From: Cochliopodium minus
Taxonomy: Eukaryota > Discosea > Himatismenida > Cochliopodiidae
Direction: 5' to 3'
DNA: 64,000 nucleotides
NCBI GenBank assembly: GCA_024220525.1
Contig: JAMYWO010000029.1
Coordinates: 61,741-125,740 of the forward strand
The notes beneath the pieces were generated by a model that saw only the letters and a list, made by a program, of their open reading frames with translations, did not search any database and was not told the DNA's origin. This document shows positions 21,936 to 34,638 of this stretch, piece by piece (position 1 is the stretch's first letter; every line of letters starts with the position of its first letter). Both the position numbers and the translations under genes were made by a program.

Positions 21936-23276
21936 TCACAATAAAATATCATCTTCATCCTCTTTCTTCTCATTCAAAGCAGAAAAGATTAGATCGATGG
22001 AAATGGTGGCATGATATTCCACAATTTCACCACAATTTAGATTAATGCTGCCAACATCTTTAATAGAATAAAATGTGATCAAAAATATTAAATTTTTTAA
22101 AAAAATTGATAAATTTACCTTCTTGCAAAAGCTAAAAAGAAATTAGGAAAAACTTTTAAATAAAGGAAATTTTTGTGTACCTTGTCTGTATAGCTCGAAT
22201 CACCTCCATACAATCTAGCGGTCTCATGAGTATTCTAAAAATAATAAAATAAGAAAAAAGTATTTAAAAAATTGGGGGATTACATTAGCCATTCTTATCC
22301 TCTTTGTTTCAATACGATCACCATACTCTTCTCCAAAAATTTTGATCATTTGGCCCAACCCAGTTTTGCTCATGGTGGTGATTCTACAATTCATTTTGCA
22401 AGCTTCCTCATCGAAATAATAATGATACCCTTTTGTCTTTGTCACTTCTTTGTTGGCTCTGTAGAGTTGGTTTGTTTCTTTTTTAATTAAAAATGTTTGT
22501 TTAAATTAAAAAAAATAGTTTGCTCCAAAGTTTTTACGATATATAATTTTTAATGGAGGACTTAATCTAAATGAATTAGTTAAAAATGAGTAATTTTTGT
22601 TTTTTTTTTTTGAATTAAAGTTACTTTCTGTCTACTGCAACAACTTTACAAAAAAGTTTAAAAAATTTAAATAATGTTGTTATGGTTTATTTTTTATTAC
22701 ATTGAACAGAGGAATAATGACCATTCTCTCCATAGAAAAACACTATACGTTGGTTCTTTTGTGGAGCAAAAAATATTTTGATTGTTCCATCAACATAATT
22801 AGGCTCACAATCATTAAGGGAAAAGTTGAGAATTTGTTTTGTTGTAGGATCAGGTTTGCCATAATAGAGATATACAAAAAATCTGAGGTAATTTTTATCT
22901 TTTTGAGGCAGATTCAATCTTCTAAAAATTAATTGAAGCTTCACATAAGATTCTCCTTGTTTAATAAATTTGGGAAGAAATTTTTTGTAGAATTCAATCC
23001 ATTGATGAGGATTATCCTGAGCATACAATCCCAAATCTTGAATATTTTCAATTTTGCTTAATTTATTGTTTTAATTTTTAAATTATGTAATATACCTTTG
23101 GATATTGGACATAATTTAATGCAATAAGCTCTCCACAATTTCCATTCTTTCGATATTTTGTTCAATTTCTTATTTAGCACACTTATTTTGTTCAAAAGGG
23201 TAAATGCATCCAAATATTGGAATATTGAGATCAATAATTCTTTAACAAGGTTGTCCAATCCAAAATTAAGCTCCAT
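21936..23276 (-). CDS. F-box protein with an unknown C-terminal domain
   Basis: Start ATG at 23276 (MELNFGLDNLVKELL), giving an F-box: LVKELLISIFQYLDAF, KISVLNKKLNKISK and LWRAYC. Intron near 23035-23096 leads to NPHQWIEFYKKFLPKFI, then KLQLIFRRLNLPQ and a beta-rich part with VYLYYGKPDPTTKQIL, FFAPQKNQRIVFFYG. The frame first seems to stop at 22687, but a donor (GTAATA) just before lets it join small exons at about 22620-22640 and 22530-22560 and then KTKGYHYYFDEEACKMNC, GLGQMIKIFGEEYGDRIE, ARLYGGDSSYTDKL, ending with TGA at 21936-21938. The joins keep frame throughout. The part after the F-box is not a family I know. A SCF adaptor role is likely. Confidence 0.6.
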
Positions 23277-23392
23277 TTTTTTTAAAAATTTTTTTATTTT
23301 TTGAATAAATAATATAAAAGAAAGATAATTTGAAAATTCAATCCAAAACTGTTGGGAGAGAAACAATATGGCGAGATTATTTCTTTCTTGGT

Positions 23393-23971
23393 TTATTTTG
23401 AGAGTTTCTTGTTAATATATTCGATTTTGTGATTGATAATTCCAATCTTATAAATAAATGCTTGGATGTATGATTCATTATTAGCTTGATTGGAGTCTTG
23501 AATGAGCTCATTCAAATTATTTTCGAAAAATTCCTTCTTTTTCTTTAAACATTCCAATCTTTTCTGATAATTTTTTATTTTTCCTCTTGGTATTGGTGGA
23601 GATAATTCATCATTTGCATTTCTATCAACACAATTAAATTCTCCTTTTGGGATAAAATTATCATGTTTGAATATACGATGATGAATAGGAGATCCTCCTT
23701 TATTTTCCAACCTATTTATTTTATTGGTGATATAAGAGATTCTTCTTTCTATCTTTCCTTTATGATATTGATTAATCTTATCATAAATTAGCTCTTCCTT
23801 TAATTTATCCAATTTTTCTTTTAACATGATCAATTTCTTTTCTCTATACTCTTTGATGTTCTCAAATTTTTGTTGTCTTTTTCTCAATTTTGAATTTCTT
23901 CTTATATCTTCATATTCTTCTTCAGTAAAATTAAATTTGAGTGAAATATTATTTCCCTTTTTGATTTTCAT
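23393..23971 (-). CDS. Small coiled-coil protein, unknown function
   Basis: A single exon of 192 residues, mostly charged helix: YEDIRRNSKLRKRQQKFENI, EKLDKLKEELIYDKINQYHK and IPRGKIKNYQKRLECLKKKK. A short Gly/Pro-containing part (GGSPIHHRIFKHDNFIPKG) divides two coiled coils. No catalytic motif or membrane segment. It lies between an F-box gene and a protein kinase, all on the minus strand. Confidence 0.6.
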   Translation of the reverse strand: MKIKKGNNISLKFNFTEEEYEDIRRNSKLRKRQQKFENIKEYREKKLIMLKEKLDKLKEELIYDKINQYHKGKIERRISYITNKINRLENKGGSPIHHRIFKHDNFIPKGEFNCVDRNANDELSPPIPRGKIKNYQKRLECLKKKKEFFENNLNELIQDSNQANNESYIQAFIYKIGIINHKIEYINKKLSK

Positions 23972-24067
23972 TGTGTTTTTATTTTCAAAATCAATTTTTT
24001 TTATTTTTCTTCCATTTTTAACTTTAAAAAAAAATTTAAATTAAAAATAAAAAAAAAATTTTTAATT

Positions 24068-25621
24068 CTATTTTAAATCTTTCAACATTGGAGGCTTTTT
24101 AGTAAAAATATTCTTTGGCTTTGATACAATAAACTTGTTTAGCTTTTTCAAGCTAGACATGATTTTTTCTTGGTTAGTGTTTGGAAGAGAAAATTGCTTC
24201 TTTAAATTTTTGGCAAGAACCACCAAACCAATACCACTGGAAAGTAAACCCATCAAAGATTTTGAAACATTTGCAAATACGTTGAGAGGTTCTTTTGGAG
24301 CAGATACGAGGATCCATTCATCTTCTAAAGCTTCTTTAATGGTCATTCTAACAGAGGAAAAGTTGAGAATGAAATTTTTAAACTTTTTAAAACTAAAAAA
24401 CCTTTTATTTTGATCTGTTTGTAAAAACCTTGAAACAAAATTTTTAGCTTTTGGAGATACTGCGTTCCATTCTTCGTTTTCGGGGATTACACCTTTACGT
24501 ATTAAAAGTTGTAGTTTCTTGGAATTTTTTTCTTCGAAAGGGTAGATTCCTGTCAGCAGGTAATAAGTCAAAACACCAACACTCCAAGCATCCGCTTTAA
24601 AAGCATCATATTCTTCAAATTTTTTAATTTTTAATTTTTTAATTTTTTTTTTATGGTTCAAAATGAGTTATTTTTTAACCTGTCATAGAAGCTATTTCAG
24701 GACTTTGAAATTCTGGTGTACATACAAATTCTGATTCTAATTCATTGTTCTCTATTATCTTAGCAAACCCAAAATCAATAAGTTTTATTTCATAATCATA
24801 ACTATTGGCAAACATAATCTAAATGCATTTTTTTTTTGAACAAAAGTCATTTTATACTCTTAAAAATATATACATTTTTTTTACATTTTCTGGCTTTAAA
24901 TCTCTGTGTACTATGGATAGTTGATTGTGTAAATAATCCAATACCGTCAATGTTTGGTAGATTATATACCTAACCACTTCTTCAGTATATTGACTTTTAT
25001 TTAACTCTAATTGGTACATGAGATCTCCACCTTGTAACCTTTTTTTTTTAAGAGGGAAAAGCATATGTGTTTCAATAAATTGAATTTTGTTTTGAAATTT
25101 TTAAATTGAATTTTCTTTATTTCATATTTACATTTCCATTGCTATATAATGATTTTCTTCTGTTTCTAAATATTCTATCATTTGTACTATTCTTTCATTT
25201 TTTAACATTTTCATTATTGATACTTCCTTTTGGATCAATTCTTGGAGGAAATCTTGTTCTTCCTCTATATTTTTGTTAATTATTTTCATTGCTATATGAT
25301 TTTCAGGATCATCTATCTTTTGGCATTTCCATACAGCTCCAAATGATCCTTTTTTTTTTTGGAAACGAATGGGATTAATTTTTAATTCAAGAAAATATTT
25401 GGAATGAAAGATAGATGGCAAGATAATGGACTATTATTTATTAGATATTACAATATTGTTTTATTTAAAGAATGTATATTGAGTTTTTAGCATTAAATTG
25501 TATCCACATGAAAATATAATTTTCTTTTGTTTGAAATTTCACCTGATCCTAGCAAATCTGTTGGCATATACTTTCTTTTCAATTGTTCAGGTAATATTGG
25601 AGGTGTTTTGTCTTCATTCAT
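24068..25621 (-). CDS. Serine/threonine protein kinase
   Basis: Start at 25621 (MNEDKTPPILPEQLKRKY). Exons join to the Gly loop LLGSGSFGAVWKC (join at 25540 to 25348), AMKIINKN (the Lys of VAIK), catalytic HRDLKPEN, IDFGFAKII (DFG), a TPEF-QSPEIAS segment (APE-like), then DAWSVGVLTYYLLTGIYPF and the end of the C-lobe. The key residues for activity are all present. After the kinase (from about residue 330) is a 90-residue tail, LKEPLNVFANVSKSLMGLL and KKPPMLKDLK, with a hydrophobic Gly/Leu/Val stretch. Five or six introns. It resembles CAMK group kinases; no calmodulin site is clear. Confidence 0.85.
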
Positions 25622-25812
25622 TTTATTTTATTTAATTTAGAATAACAATATAAAATAACAATCTCAAATCTAAATCAATTTTGAGATCCATTTCTAAAAA
25701 TATGTTGAAATAGAATAAGAAAAATTATTTCACAAAATTTTCAAATTAAATTTTTTTCAGCTAACCAAACAAATAATATTAAAAAAAAAAAATTCGAGAT
25801 TCATTCAACACA

Positions 25813-28800
25813 ATGAAAAAATTCTCATCTGAGATGAAAGGTTTTCTTGAGAAATCACATCAAGGTGTTTATGTAAGAAATCTTCATCGTGGTTATAGCA
25901 AACAAGAAGTTTTGAAATCTTTAAATATGAATGTGAAACAAGGGACCATTTATGGTACATACATAATGGATTCTATAAAGAAATATACGAACAAATAATT
26001 GAGGATTTGTCTATGACTAATCCTTTTTGATTATTTTTTTAATTTTTTTTTGAAAATAGGATTACTTGGACCATCAGGATGTGGAAAAACTACATTATTG
26101 AAAGTATTGGTTGGTTTATTAGTCCCTGAGAAAGTAAAAATTTCTGATTTATATTAAGATTGGAATATATTAAGACATATTATGGAAGATTTAGAGGATG
26201 TTCAAATTGAATTATAAAATGATATTGTGAATCACTTTCATATAAAATAAATTTACTTCAAATTAAATTTAATTTTAAATATATCTTGAAGGGAGAAGTA
26301 CAAGTTTTGGGAGCTTCTCCAGGTAGTAAGGGACATGCAATACCTGGACCTTTAGTTGGATACGCACCTCAAAAAACAAGTTTGCACAAAGATATAACCA
26401 TCGAAGAGACATTGAAGTTTTATTCTGACGTTTACAATTTAGACAAAGATACTTTGGAAAGGAGGAAGGGGTTTTTGTTGAAGCTGTTGGAACTCCCACA
26501 AAACAAAGTTGTCAAAAAGTTGAGTGGAGGACAAAAAAGAAGGTAAAAAAAAAAAATTTAATAAAATTGTTAACTTTTCACAACAAAATATTTCAAAATA
26601 TAAAAAAAAAAAAATTTTTGAAATAAAAATAAAAATGTAAAGATTATCGCTTGCTATTGCCCTTTTACATGAACCACAAATTCTCATTTTGGACGAGCCG
26701 ACCATTGGTATTGATCCTCTTATCAGAGCAAAGTTGTGGGATCACCTCAAAGGACTCACTGAGAACGGAATTACGATCATCATTACTACTCACTACATTG
26801 AAGATGCAAGACTCGCTGATACAGTGGGTTTAATGAGAAGAGGAATGATATTGGAAGAAGGTGATTTTCTATTTATTTTTATTTTTTATTATTTTTTTTT
26901 TTATTTATTTTTTATTTTTTAATTATTTTTAATTTATTCATTTTTATTTTCATTTTTTAATTTATTTGTAATTATTCTAAGTTCCTACCTTTATTTTTAA
27001 TTTATTTGTTTTTATTTTTTAAATTTATTTTTCTTAGGATCTCCTGATGATTTGATCTCAAAATATAATACCACTACTTTGGAGGAAGTATTCATAGAAC
27101 TGGTCAACAAAAAGAAGGATTATGAGCCAGTTGTATTTAAAGATCCAAAGAGATTTAAAATGCATGGAGGGAAAACCCTTGAAAACAAAGGAAAGAAGAG
27201 GGAATCTATTGAAATATCTGATAAGGAAGAATACGTTGATATAAGTGATGATGAGGACCAGTATTCATTAAACAATAACCTTCCTAATGGTAAATTGCCA
27301 ATATTTATTTCATTTTTTTATTTTTTCATTTTTATATTTTTATATGTAATATTGATTTCATTTTTTAATTTTATTTTTAAAATTTTATTTTATTTTTTAA
27401 ATTTTTATTTATTTATTTATTATTATTTATTATTTTTTTTTATTAATATTTTCAAATTTTGTTTCAAAAAAAATTTTTTAAAAAAGAAAAAAAGGGATTG
27501 AAAAATACAAGACACATAGTAAATTCATTAAACATCTCGAAAAGGAAATTCATACAAATATTCAGAAACCCCACCACACTCTTCTACGAATTGCTAATTC
27601 CGACCATCCAGATTTTCCTGTTCGTGATGGCGGTAGGACCCAAGCCAGTAGGCATCAACGTTTCTGTGGTCAATTATGATGTTGTACCTGATTTCTACAA
27701 CTCTTCTCTTGGATATGAGTTTATTGCTTATCTCAATAGAACAAAAGAGATCGACACTTTCATGTTTAACAATCAAAACGATGCCATAGATTACGTTAAA
27801 AAAGGTCATGGTAATTTAATTCAATTTATTTTTTACATTTATATTTTTTTTATTTTTACTATTTAATTTTTTATTTTAAAATTGTTTTATTTTTTAGTTT
27901 TTAGTTTTTATTTTTTTTTTATTATTTTAATTTTACAATTTTTCTAAATTAGGTTTTTTTTTTTAATTAAAATTTAGACAAAACATTTTTTAATTTTTTT
28001 TTAAAAAATTATTTTTCTTTTAACTAAACATTTTTTAGAATCAAAATTTTTTTATTTTTATTTATTTTTTATTTTTGTTATTGTTAATTTACAAATTTTG
28101 TAGGATCTGCCGCTATAGTGATACCCCACAATTTTACCGAAATGTTGCTAAAGAGGTATCTTTACCCTATCAACATCACAGACTTTGACAAATCTAACAT
28201 TGAAATTTGGCCTGATCTTACTGATTACCAAATTAACATAGAGTTACAGAAAGAAATCCAAATATCTTTAGAGCGTATATTTGTTTTTATTTATTTTTTT
28301 GATTTTAACATTTTTATTTTAAATTTTATTATTTTTTATTTTTATTTTATATTTTATCATTATTTTATAATTTATATATTTTTATTTTTTGTTATTGTTT
28401 ATTTTTATTTTTTGACTATTACATTTTTATTTTTATTTTTTGATTTTAACTTTTTATTTATATTTTATATATTTTTACATTTTTTATTTTATTTTATTTT
28501 TCATTTTATTTTATCTCTTGGTGTAGATGTAATCAACGATTCTATCAGCCCAAACATTTCAATGACCCCAATACAATACAACCAAGGTTTATTCAAGCTC
28601 CCTGATGACAAATTTGTTTATTTCTTAGCACCTGGTTCATTATTTGTTTTTGTTTTTATTTTTATTTTTATTTTTATTTTTATTTTTATTTAGTTTTTTT
28701 ATTTTTATTTTTATTTTATTTATTTGTTTTTTTTAATTTACAAATTAAGGTATGTTGAGTATTTTGGCTTTTACACATGCAATAGCAGTCACTGCAGTGT

Positions 28801-30038
28801 CTTTTGTCTCTGAAAAGACTTCTGGTACGTTGGAAAGAAATTATGTTGCTGGTGTTTCTAGTGGTAAAAAAAAAAATAAAAAAATAAAAATAAAAATAAA
28901 AAATAAAATAAAAAGGAATGAAATAAAACAAAAAATAAATAAATAAAAAGAAAAAGAAATAAATAAAAAATAAAATTTTAAAAAATAAAATAAAAAATAA
29001 AATAAAAAAGTAAAAGAAAAAATAAAATGAAATTTAAAAAAGAAACAAAATAAGAAAATAATAAAAATAAAAATAATAAAAATAAAATTTTTAAAACAGG
29101 AAATAAATTTTGAATTTAATTTTTTTTTTTTTCTTCTTGAAGGATCAACGATAGTTGGACATTTCCTTACACATACATTCCTTATGATAATCCAAACCCT
29201 CGTGATGTTTTTTGTGGCAACATACGCATTGTCTCTTCCAATAGCAGGTTCGTGGATCGCAGCAATGACTTTGTTGGTAGTTTTGGGATTGTCAGGGATG
29301 TCTTTTGGTCTTTTCGTCAGTTCCATCTCCTCCACTGATATCCAGGCCGTCCAAGCCACTTTGATCGCTTTCTTCCCTGCCATCACTTTGTCTGGTATTC
29401 TTTGGCCTTTAAATGCTGTAAAAAACTTTTTTTTTATTTTTATTATTCATTTTTTATTTTTTTAATTTTTTTTAATATAATAATATTCATTTTTTAATAT
29501 TTCAGAAAAAACTTTTTTTTTTGTAAGATTAACTTTTTTTATTTTTTATTTTTATAATAATTTTATTGTTTATTTTTTTTTAGTTTTTTTTATTTAATAT
29601 TCTCAAGAATTTCATTTATTCATTTTTATTTTAATGTTAATTTTTAATTATTCATTTTTTATTTTTAAATATATATTTTTAAAAAAACCCTTTTTTTTTT
29701 CATTATTTAAATTTTTTTTGTCAGGTTCCTCATTGGTTAGTTTGGTTAAGGTATTTTTTATTTTTTTATTTTTTATTGATTTTTTGTTATTTATTAATAA
29801 TTTTTTTATTAATTATTTTTTTTTATCAAGCAAAATTTTGCCAACAACTTGGGTAGCTCAGGCGATGCGACTTATCATGTTGAAGGGTTTCAGTTTGAAA
29901 CACCCCAATGTTTACGGAGCTTTTATTTATCTCATTGGTATTTTGTTGGTTTCTTTGATCTTGTCTGCCATCTTGCTTCATCCTGTAGCAGCTTTCACTT
30001 TTAATTGTGGAAGAAAGAGAAATCCACCAATTGTTTAA
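25813..30038 (+). CDS. ABC transporter of the ABCG/ABCH type (half transporter)
   Basis: About eleven exons. Nucleotide-binding domain: GVYVRNLHRGYSKQEVL, Walker A GPSGCGKTT, GYAPQKTSLHKDITIEET, signature LSGGQKRR, Walker B ILILDEPT, and switch His in TTHYIEDAR. Then an acidic linker (EYVDISDDEDQYS) and the ABC-2 membrane domain: a first helix LLIPTIQIFLFVMAV, a large extracytoplasmic part with N-glycosylation sequons, GMLSILAFTHAIAVTAVSF, KTSGTLERNYVAG, and later helices to WVAQAMRLIMLKG and GILLVSLILSAILL. One exon is only 26 nt (29725-29750). The order NBD then TMD, and the sequence, fit insect/protist ABCG20/23-like exporters of lipids. A partial copy of one exon sits at 14211. Confidence 0.85.
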
Positions 30039-30268
30039 TAAAAATTTTTTTTTTCAATTAATTTTTTTGAAAATTCAATCTTAATTTTCTTCCAATTTTT
30101 TTTAAACAAGGAAATTAAGATAAGTTTTTTTTCTGGGATTTACTCTTTTATACTTTTGTAATGATCATTTGGGATATTCAAAGCTTTGTTTGAAAATAAC
30201 TATTCAAATATAAAGGTAAAAAATATAAAAAAAAAAAATTGTTTATTTTGATTTGTGGAAGATAGGAT

Positions 30269-31740
30269 ATGTTGTTGAGAAAGATATTTTTGATGATTCT
30301 ATTCATTTGTTTCATAAATTCTAAAGTTATCAGCAGATATGTTTATGATTATGCCAATTTAACAGAAATCACAAGAGTGAATTATGATGAGGTGGTAGAA
30401 AGTGAAGATCATGATACATTCTTGATGATTTACACTCATGAGTAAAAAAATTTTGTTAAACACAATATAAATTTAATTATTTCAATTAAAATTTCATTTC
30501 AGTTGTTCTTATTGTGAAAATATAATGCCAGTAAAATAATTTCCAAAAATTTAACTAATCACTTTTAATAATACATTGAAATTAAATATTAAATTCGAAA
30601 TTAGGAAGTTTTAAAATTGGCAGCTTTATCAAAAAATGATCCAAAGTTGGTGGTGGCAAGAGTATACCAAGAAATCTTTTCCCACACAATTAAAATACCG
30701 ATTATGTCGTACCCCACCTTCCTCTTCATCCATGGAACGAAATTCAAAAGGTACTCTAAAAATACAGCAAATATAAAAGAATTTTTAGAGTGGATCAAAG
30801 TATCGAGAGAAGAATTTAAAAGTAAAGAGATGGTAGTGATAACTAAAGAAAAGATAATCTACAAAACAAACAATCTTGAAAATGTCAATGATAAATTTAT
30901 TGGACACAAGAATAAACATCTAAAATTTCAACGTTGGTCCAATACAAACTCCATTACTAACAATAATGGGGTAATTATTGCTTCACATCCTTATGGAAGC
31001 AATTGTGAGGAGATGAGACTGAAGAAAATGGGAAATTTGTTGGACGATTTTCTTGAAAGAAACTTCACTGTGTGGTGTTTTGATTGGAGATGCGTTTCCA
31101 AAAACAACAATGACTCTTGTTCTCTTCCTACTATTCAAAAAGACTTTAAACTATTTGTAGAACATGTAGAAAAGAGGGAGAATTCTTCTCACCTTATTTT
31201 CTTTGGTTATGATTTCAGTAGCATGGTCATTTTGGATTATTGTTCTAAAGTTTCGACTGGATCGGTTCTCCCAAATCAAGTCATTTTGTTTTCTCCTTTA
31301 TTCTTTATTCAGACCAATTTTGTTACGTAAAATTTTTTTAAAAAATTTAAATAAATCCTAAATAATTATAAATTAACATAATTTTTTCTTTCTCTTTAAT
31401 GATTTTTTAAAGGCAATTTGCTCATTATTTTGGAGGTTTTTTGCCTGATTGGAAGCACTCTTTTAAATTAACAAAATCCTTGAAAGAAAAAGAAATCACA
31501 TTTTCTTTTCTAAACGAAATAGTTGAACTTCAATTATCTACTCTTAAAAAAGCATCAAATTTCAATTACCCATTATTGTTATTTCAAGATGAAGATGTTT
31601 CTCCCCAGAATAACTTCTTGATTGATTTTTATGTGAGAGAAATCACTTCTAAATTCCAACAGTTGAGGGAATATCAAGACACAAAAGAAGATTGGAAAAT
31701 TATTTCAAATGAAATACACAATTTTATTGGTTTGAAATAA
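30269..31740 (+). CDS. Secreted thioredoxin-like/alpha-beta hydrolase fusion
   Basis: A signal peptide (MLLRKIFLMILFICFINS) is followed by a thioredoxin-like domain: FLMIYTHDCSYCENIMPEVL, with CxxC as CSYC, VARVYQEIF and the cis-Pro region IPIMSYPTFLFIHG. Around residue 150 a second domain begins that looks like an alpha/beta hydrolase: NGVIIASHPYGSNCEEMR, NFTVWCFDWRCVSK, SHLIFFGYDFSSMVILDY and FNYPLLLFQDEDVSPQN. The nucleophile elbow normally reads GxSxG; here it is GYDFS, with Asp in the Ser place. Four exons (introns about 30443-30501, 30534-30605, 31328-31413). It probably works in the secretory pathway on folding or disulfide exchange. The fusion and the Asp are unusual, and the hydrolase may be inactive or an Asp-type enzyme. 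Confidence 0.7.
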
Positions 31741-31907
31741 AATTTATTTATTTATTTTGAATTTATTTCTTGTTTTATTAAAATATAATAATTATATTTT
31801 TACATAATATTTTCATAAATTCTAATATACAAGATCCTATTTTTTGGCTGGAAAGAATTAAAAATTAATAAAAAAAATCAAATATTGTATTTCAAATAAG
31901 AATAAAA

Positions 31908-32764
31908 ATGCAACCAGAAAGAAAGTTTATGTTCAATGTGAATACTAAAAGGAAATTAGATTTGAGCGATGATAATGCCACCAATCTATCTACTCCAAAG
32001 ATCAACAGGACAACATCCACAAGTGTATCTTACAACAACATGAATGCAATCCAAAATCAGCCATTTAAAATGCCTCCAAGAAAGGATATCCAAGATAAAA
32101 GTGTACCAAAAAAAATTTCTGTAACCAAAGAGAAGGATGTCAAGTTCTTTGTCCAAAAAACCCTTTCCAAAGATCCATCCACCAACAAATTGACATTATC
32201 TGATGAAAAACCAAAACTCTCTCCAATGATTGATCTTGATCATACATTACTCACGTAGAAAAAAAGAAAAGAAAAAAATTTAAAATTTAAATTTATACAT
32301 ATTTTTATTTTTATTATTTATTTAGTTTGGACATTTCTTGCTTCTCGGAAATAAAAAAAGAAGAAAACAATTTTATTTACAGAGGAGAAAAAAAAGTGCA
32401 TCTTGTGGAATTGTTCGCCAGAGTAAATAAAAAAAATATATTTTTTTAAATTTATCTTTTTCATAAACAAAAGATATCAAGCAAAAAATATGATCTGGAA
32501 GAGAAAAAGGCAGATTTGGCTTTATCAGATCTCACTTGTGGTCACATGTTGAAAGCATTCTCTTGGGATCCTGTTATATCGGCAAACATTGAAGAAAAGT
32601 TTCAAAAGGGATCACTTGTCAGATTAATTGGATTGGTCACTTGCGATGAATTTAAGTCCATTTGTTTGAACATCATGGCGATCTATCCCACAAGAAAAGA
32701 GATGGAGAGATCCATCATAGTGGAAAGATTGAAATCTATCAGCAAGTTTAACTACAATAAATAA
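31908..32764 (+). CDS. Protein of unknown function
   Basis: Three exons (introns about 32257-32325 and 32424-32473). The first 115 residues are polar and likely disordered (KRKLDLSDDNATNLS, MPPRKDIQDKSVPKK). The later part is folded-looking: LDISCFSEIKKEENNFIY, RGEKKVHLVELFARI, TCGHMLKAFSWDPVISA and KGSLVRLIGLVTCDEFK. The beta-rich GSLVRLIGLV could be an OB-like strand pattern, as in nucleic-acid-binding proteins, but I do not recognise the family. Basic residues near the N-terminus could act as a nuclear signal. Confidence 0.5.
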
Positions 32765-32897
32765 TTCCCATGAAAAAACCACAAAAAATAAAAAAACTTT
32801 GTTAACAAAATGTTTTAATAATTTAAATAAAAAAGACATCAAAAAAAAACAAAAAATTTTATAATAAGAAAAAATGCTTTCCAAATATTTTTTCTTT

Positions 32898-34601
32898 CTA
32901 TTTTTTGTGTTTTTTGTTTATGTGGTTCAACAACTCAAATGAATCTTCGTCGTCTTCGTTAATAGAATCATCTCTTTCATCCATCATTTGGATCATATCG
33001 CCAGGAAAATATTCTAATGAAAAAATAAAAAATAAAAAAATAAAAATAAAAAAATTTTGGAAAAAGAAATTTTCAAATTAAAATAAAAAAAATGTTGAAA
33101 AATACCATTTACAAAATCTCCTCCGTTTGGGGCATGGGGAAAGTCCAAGAACTGATTGTTATTTAAATTATTGACGTTGTTGGGGTTGAACTGGAGTTGC
33201 GCCATGACGTGGTTGTTATTTATGTGGTTGTTGTAGTATTGGGGCAAGTTAGGATGAGGCTGTTGTATTTGGTTGCCAGGCACTCCAAAAAAATCTATTA
33301 ACTATTTAAATTAAAAAAATAAAAAATAAAAAAAATAAATTATAAAATAAATTTGAATAAAAAAAAAATTAATTGAAAATAATGAGTAAATTAATGTTAT
33401 TTTTACTTTTATAATTTCTGTTGTCAATACTTGTGTAGAGTCGTAATCTCTTTTTTTGTAGTTAGGAGCTTTTATTTTGTTTTCTCCAATATAATTGGGA
33501 AGGTATATAGAAGAAGACCTGATGTTTTCCAAAACGTGAGAAGGAAGCAAATCTGCAGGTGAAAGTCCCTAACACAAAAAATTGATTTATTTTAATTTAA
33601 TTTTTAATTTATTTTCATATTTTTTATTTTATTTTTATATTTATTTTTTATTTTAAATATTTACTATTTACTATTTACAATATTTACTATTTATTTATTA
33701 CTTATTTATTACTTATTTTTTACCTTTTTGTCTTTGAAACAGTCAAGACAGTCTTTCTCCGCGTGTGTGACATGTTTTTGAAGGCTTTCATGAGATATAA
33801 GCAACTTCAAAAAATTTATTTCTTCATCGACATCCCTTCTCAAATGAATACTAAACAAAAGAAAAAAAGGTTTAAAAAATGTAAAAATAAATAAAAATAA
33901 ATTAATTACCAGGCATGATGTAAAACAGTTCTACCTATAAAAAATATTTTTAATAAATTATTTTAATTTTTAAAATTACTTTTAATAATTTATATGAATT
34001 ATTATTAATTTTTTAAAATTTTTTTTACCATTTTTGTCTTTGAGAGAAAGATCGACATCCTTCCTCAAAGAAAGAATCAATTCCATTGTCTTTATCATCA
34101 TAGGCGTTGTGTTGCAACAAAGTATTAGTGCTGACATGTAAAAAATAAAATTGATTTAAAAATAATAAATAATAAATAAATAAAAAATAAAAAATAAAAA
34201 ATAAAAAATAATTTAAAAATAAAAAATAAAAAATAAAAAATAAAAAATAAAAAATAAAAAAAAAATAAAAATAATTTTAAATAATTTAAAATAAAAATCG
34301 AAATTGAATGGTTTATTTTGTTTTTTGTTTACGTGTGACACCATTGATATTTTGTAGGTTGAGATCAACGTTATAAGTGCCCACCAAAGTTTTGAGGACG
34401 GAGTAAAAGGAAGGGCTGGTGTCGTGTGCAGAGTTAGTGATGTAGTAAAAGATCATGGTCTCCCCGAACTTGTTTTTCGCTTCCAAGTCGAATGGCATTT
34501 TGCATTCCTCCAGAAAAAAACTTAACACCTTCGGATGTATTTTCGCAACTAAATAAAAAAGTGATTAAAAAAATTAAAAAAAAAAATAAAAAATAAAAAA
34601 T

Positions 34602-34638
<37 letters not shown>

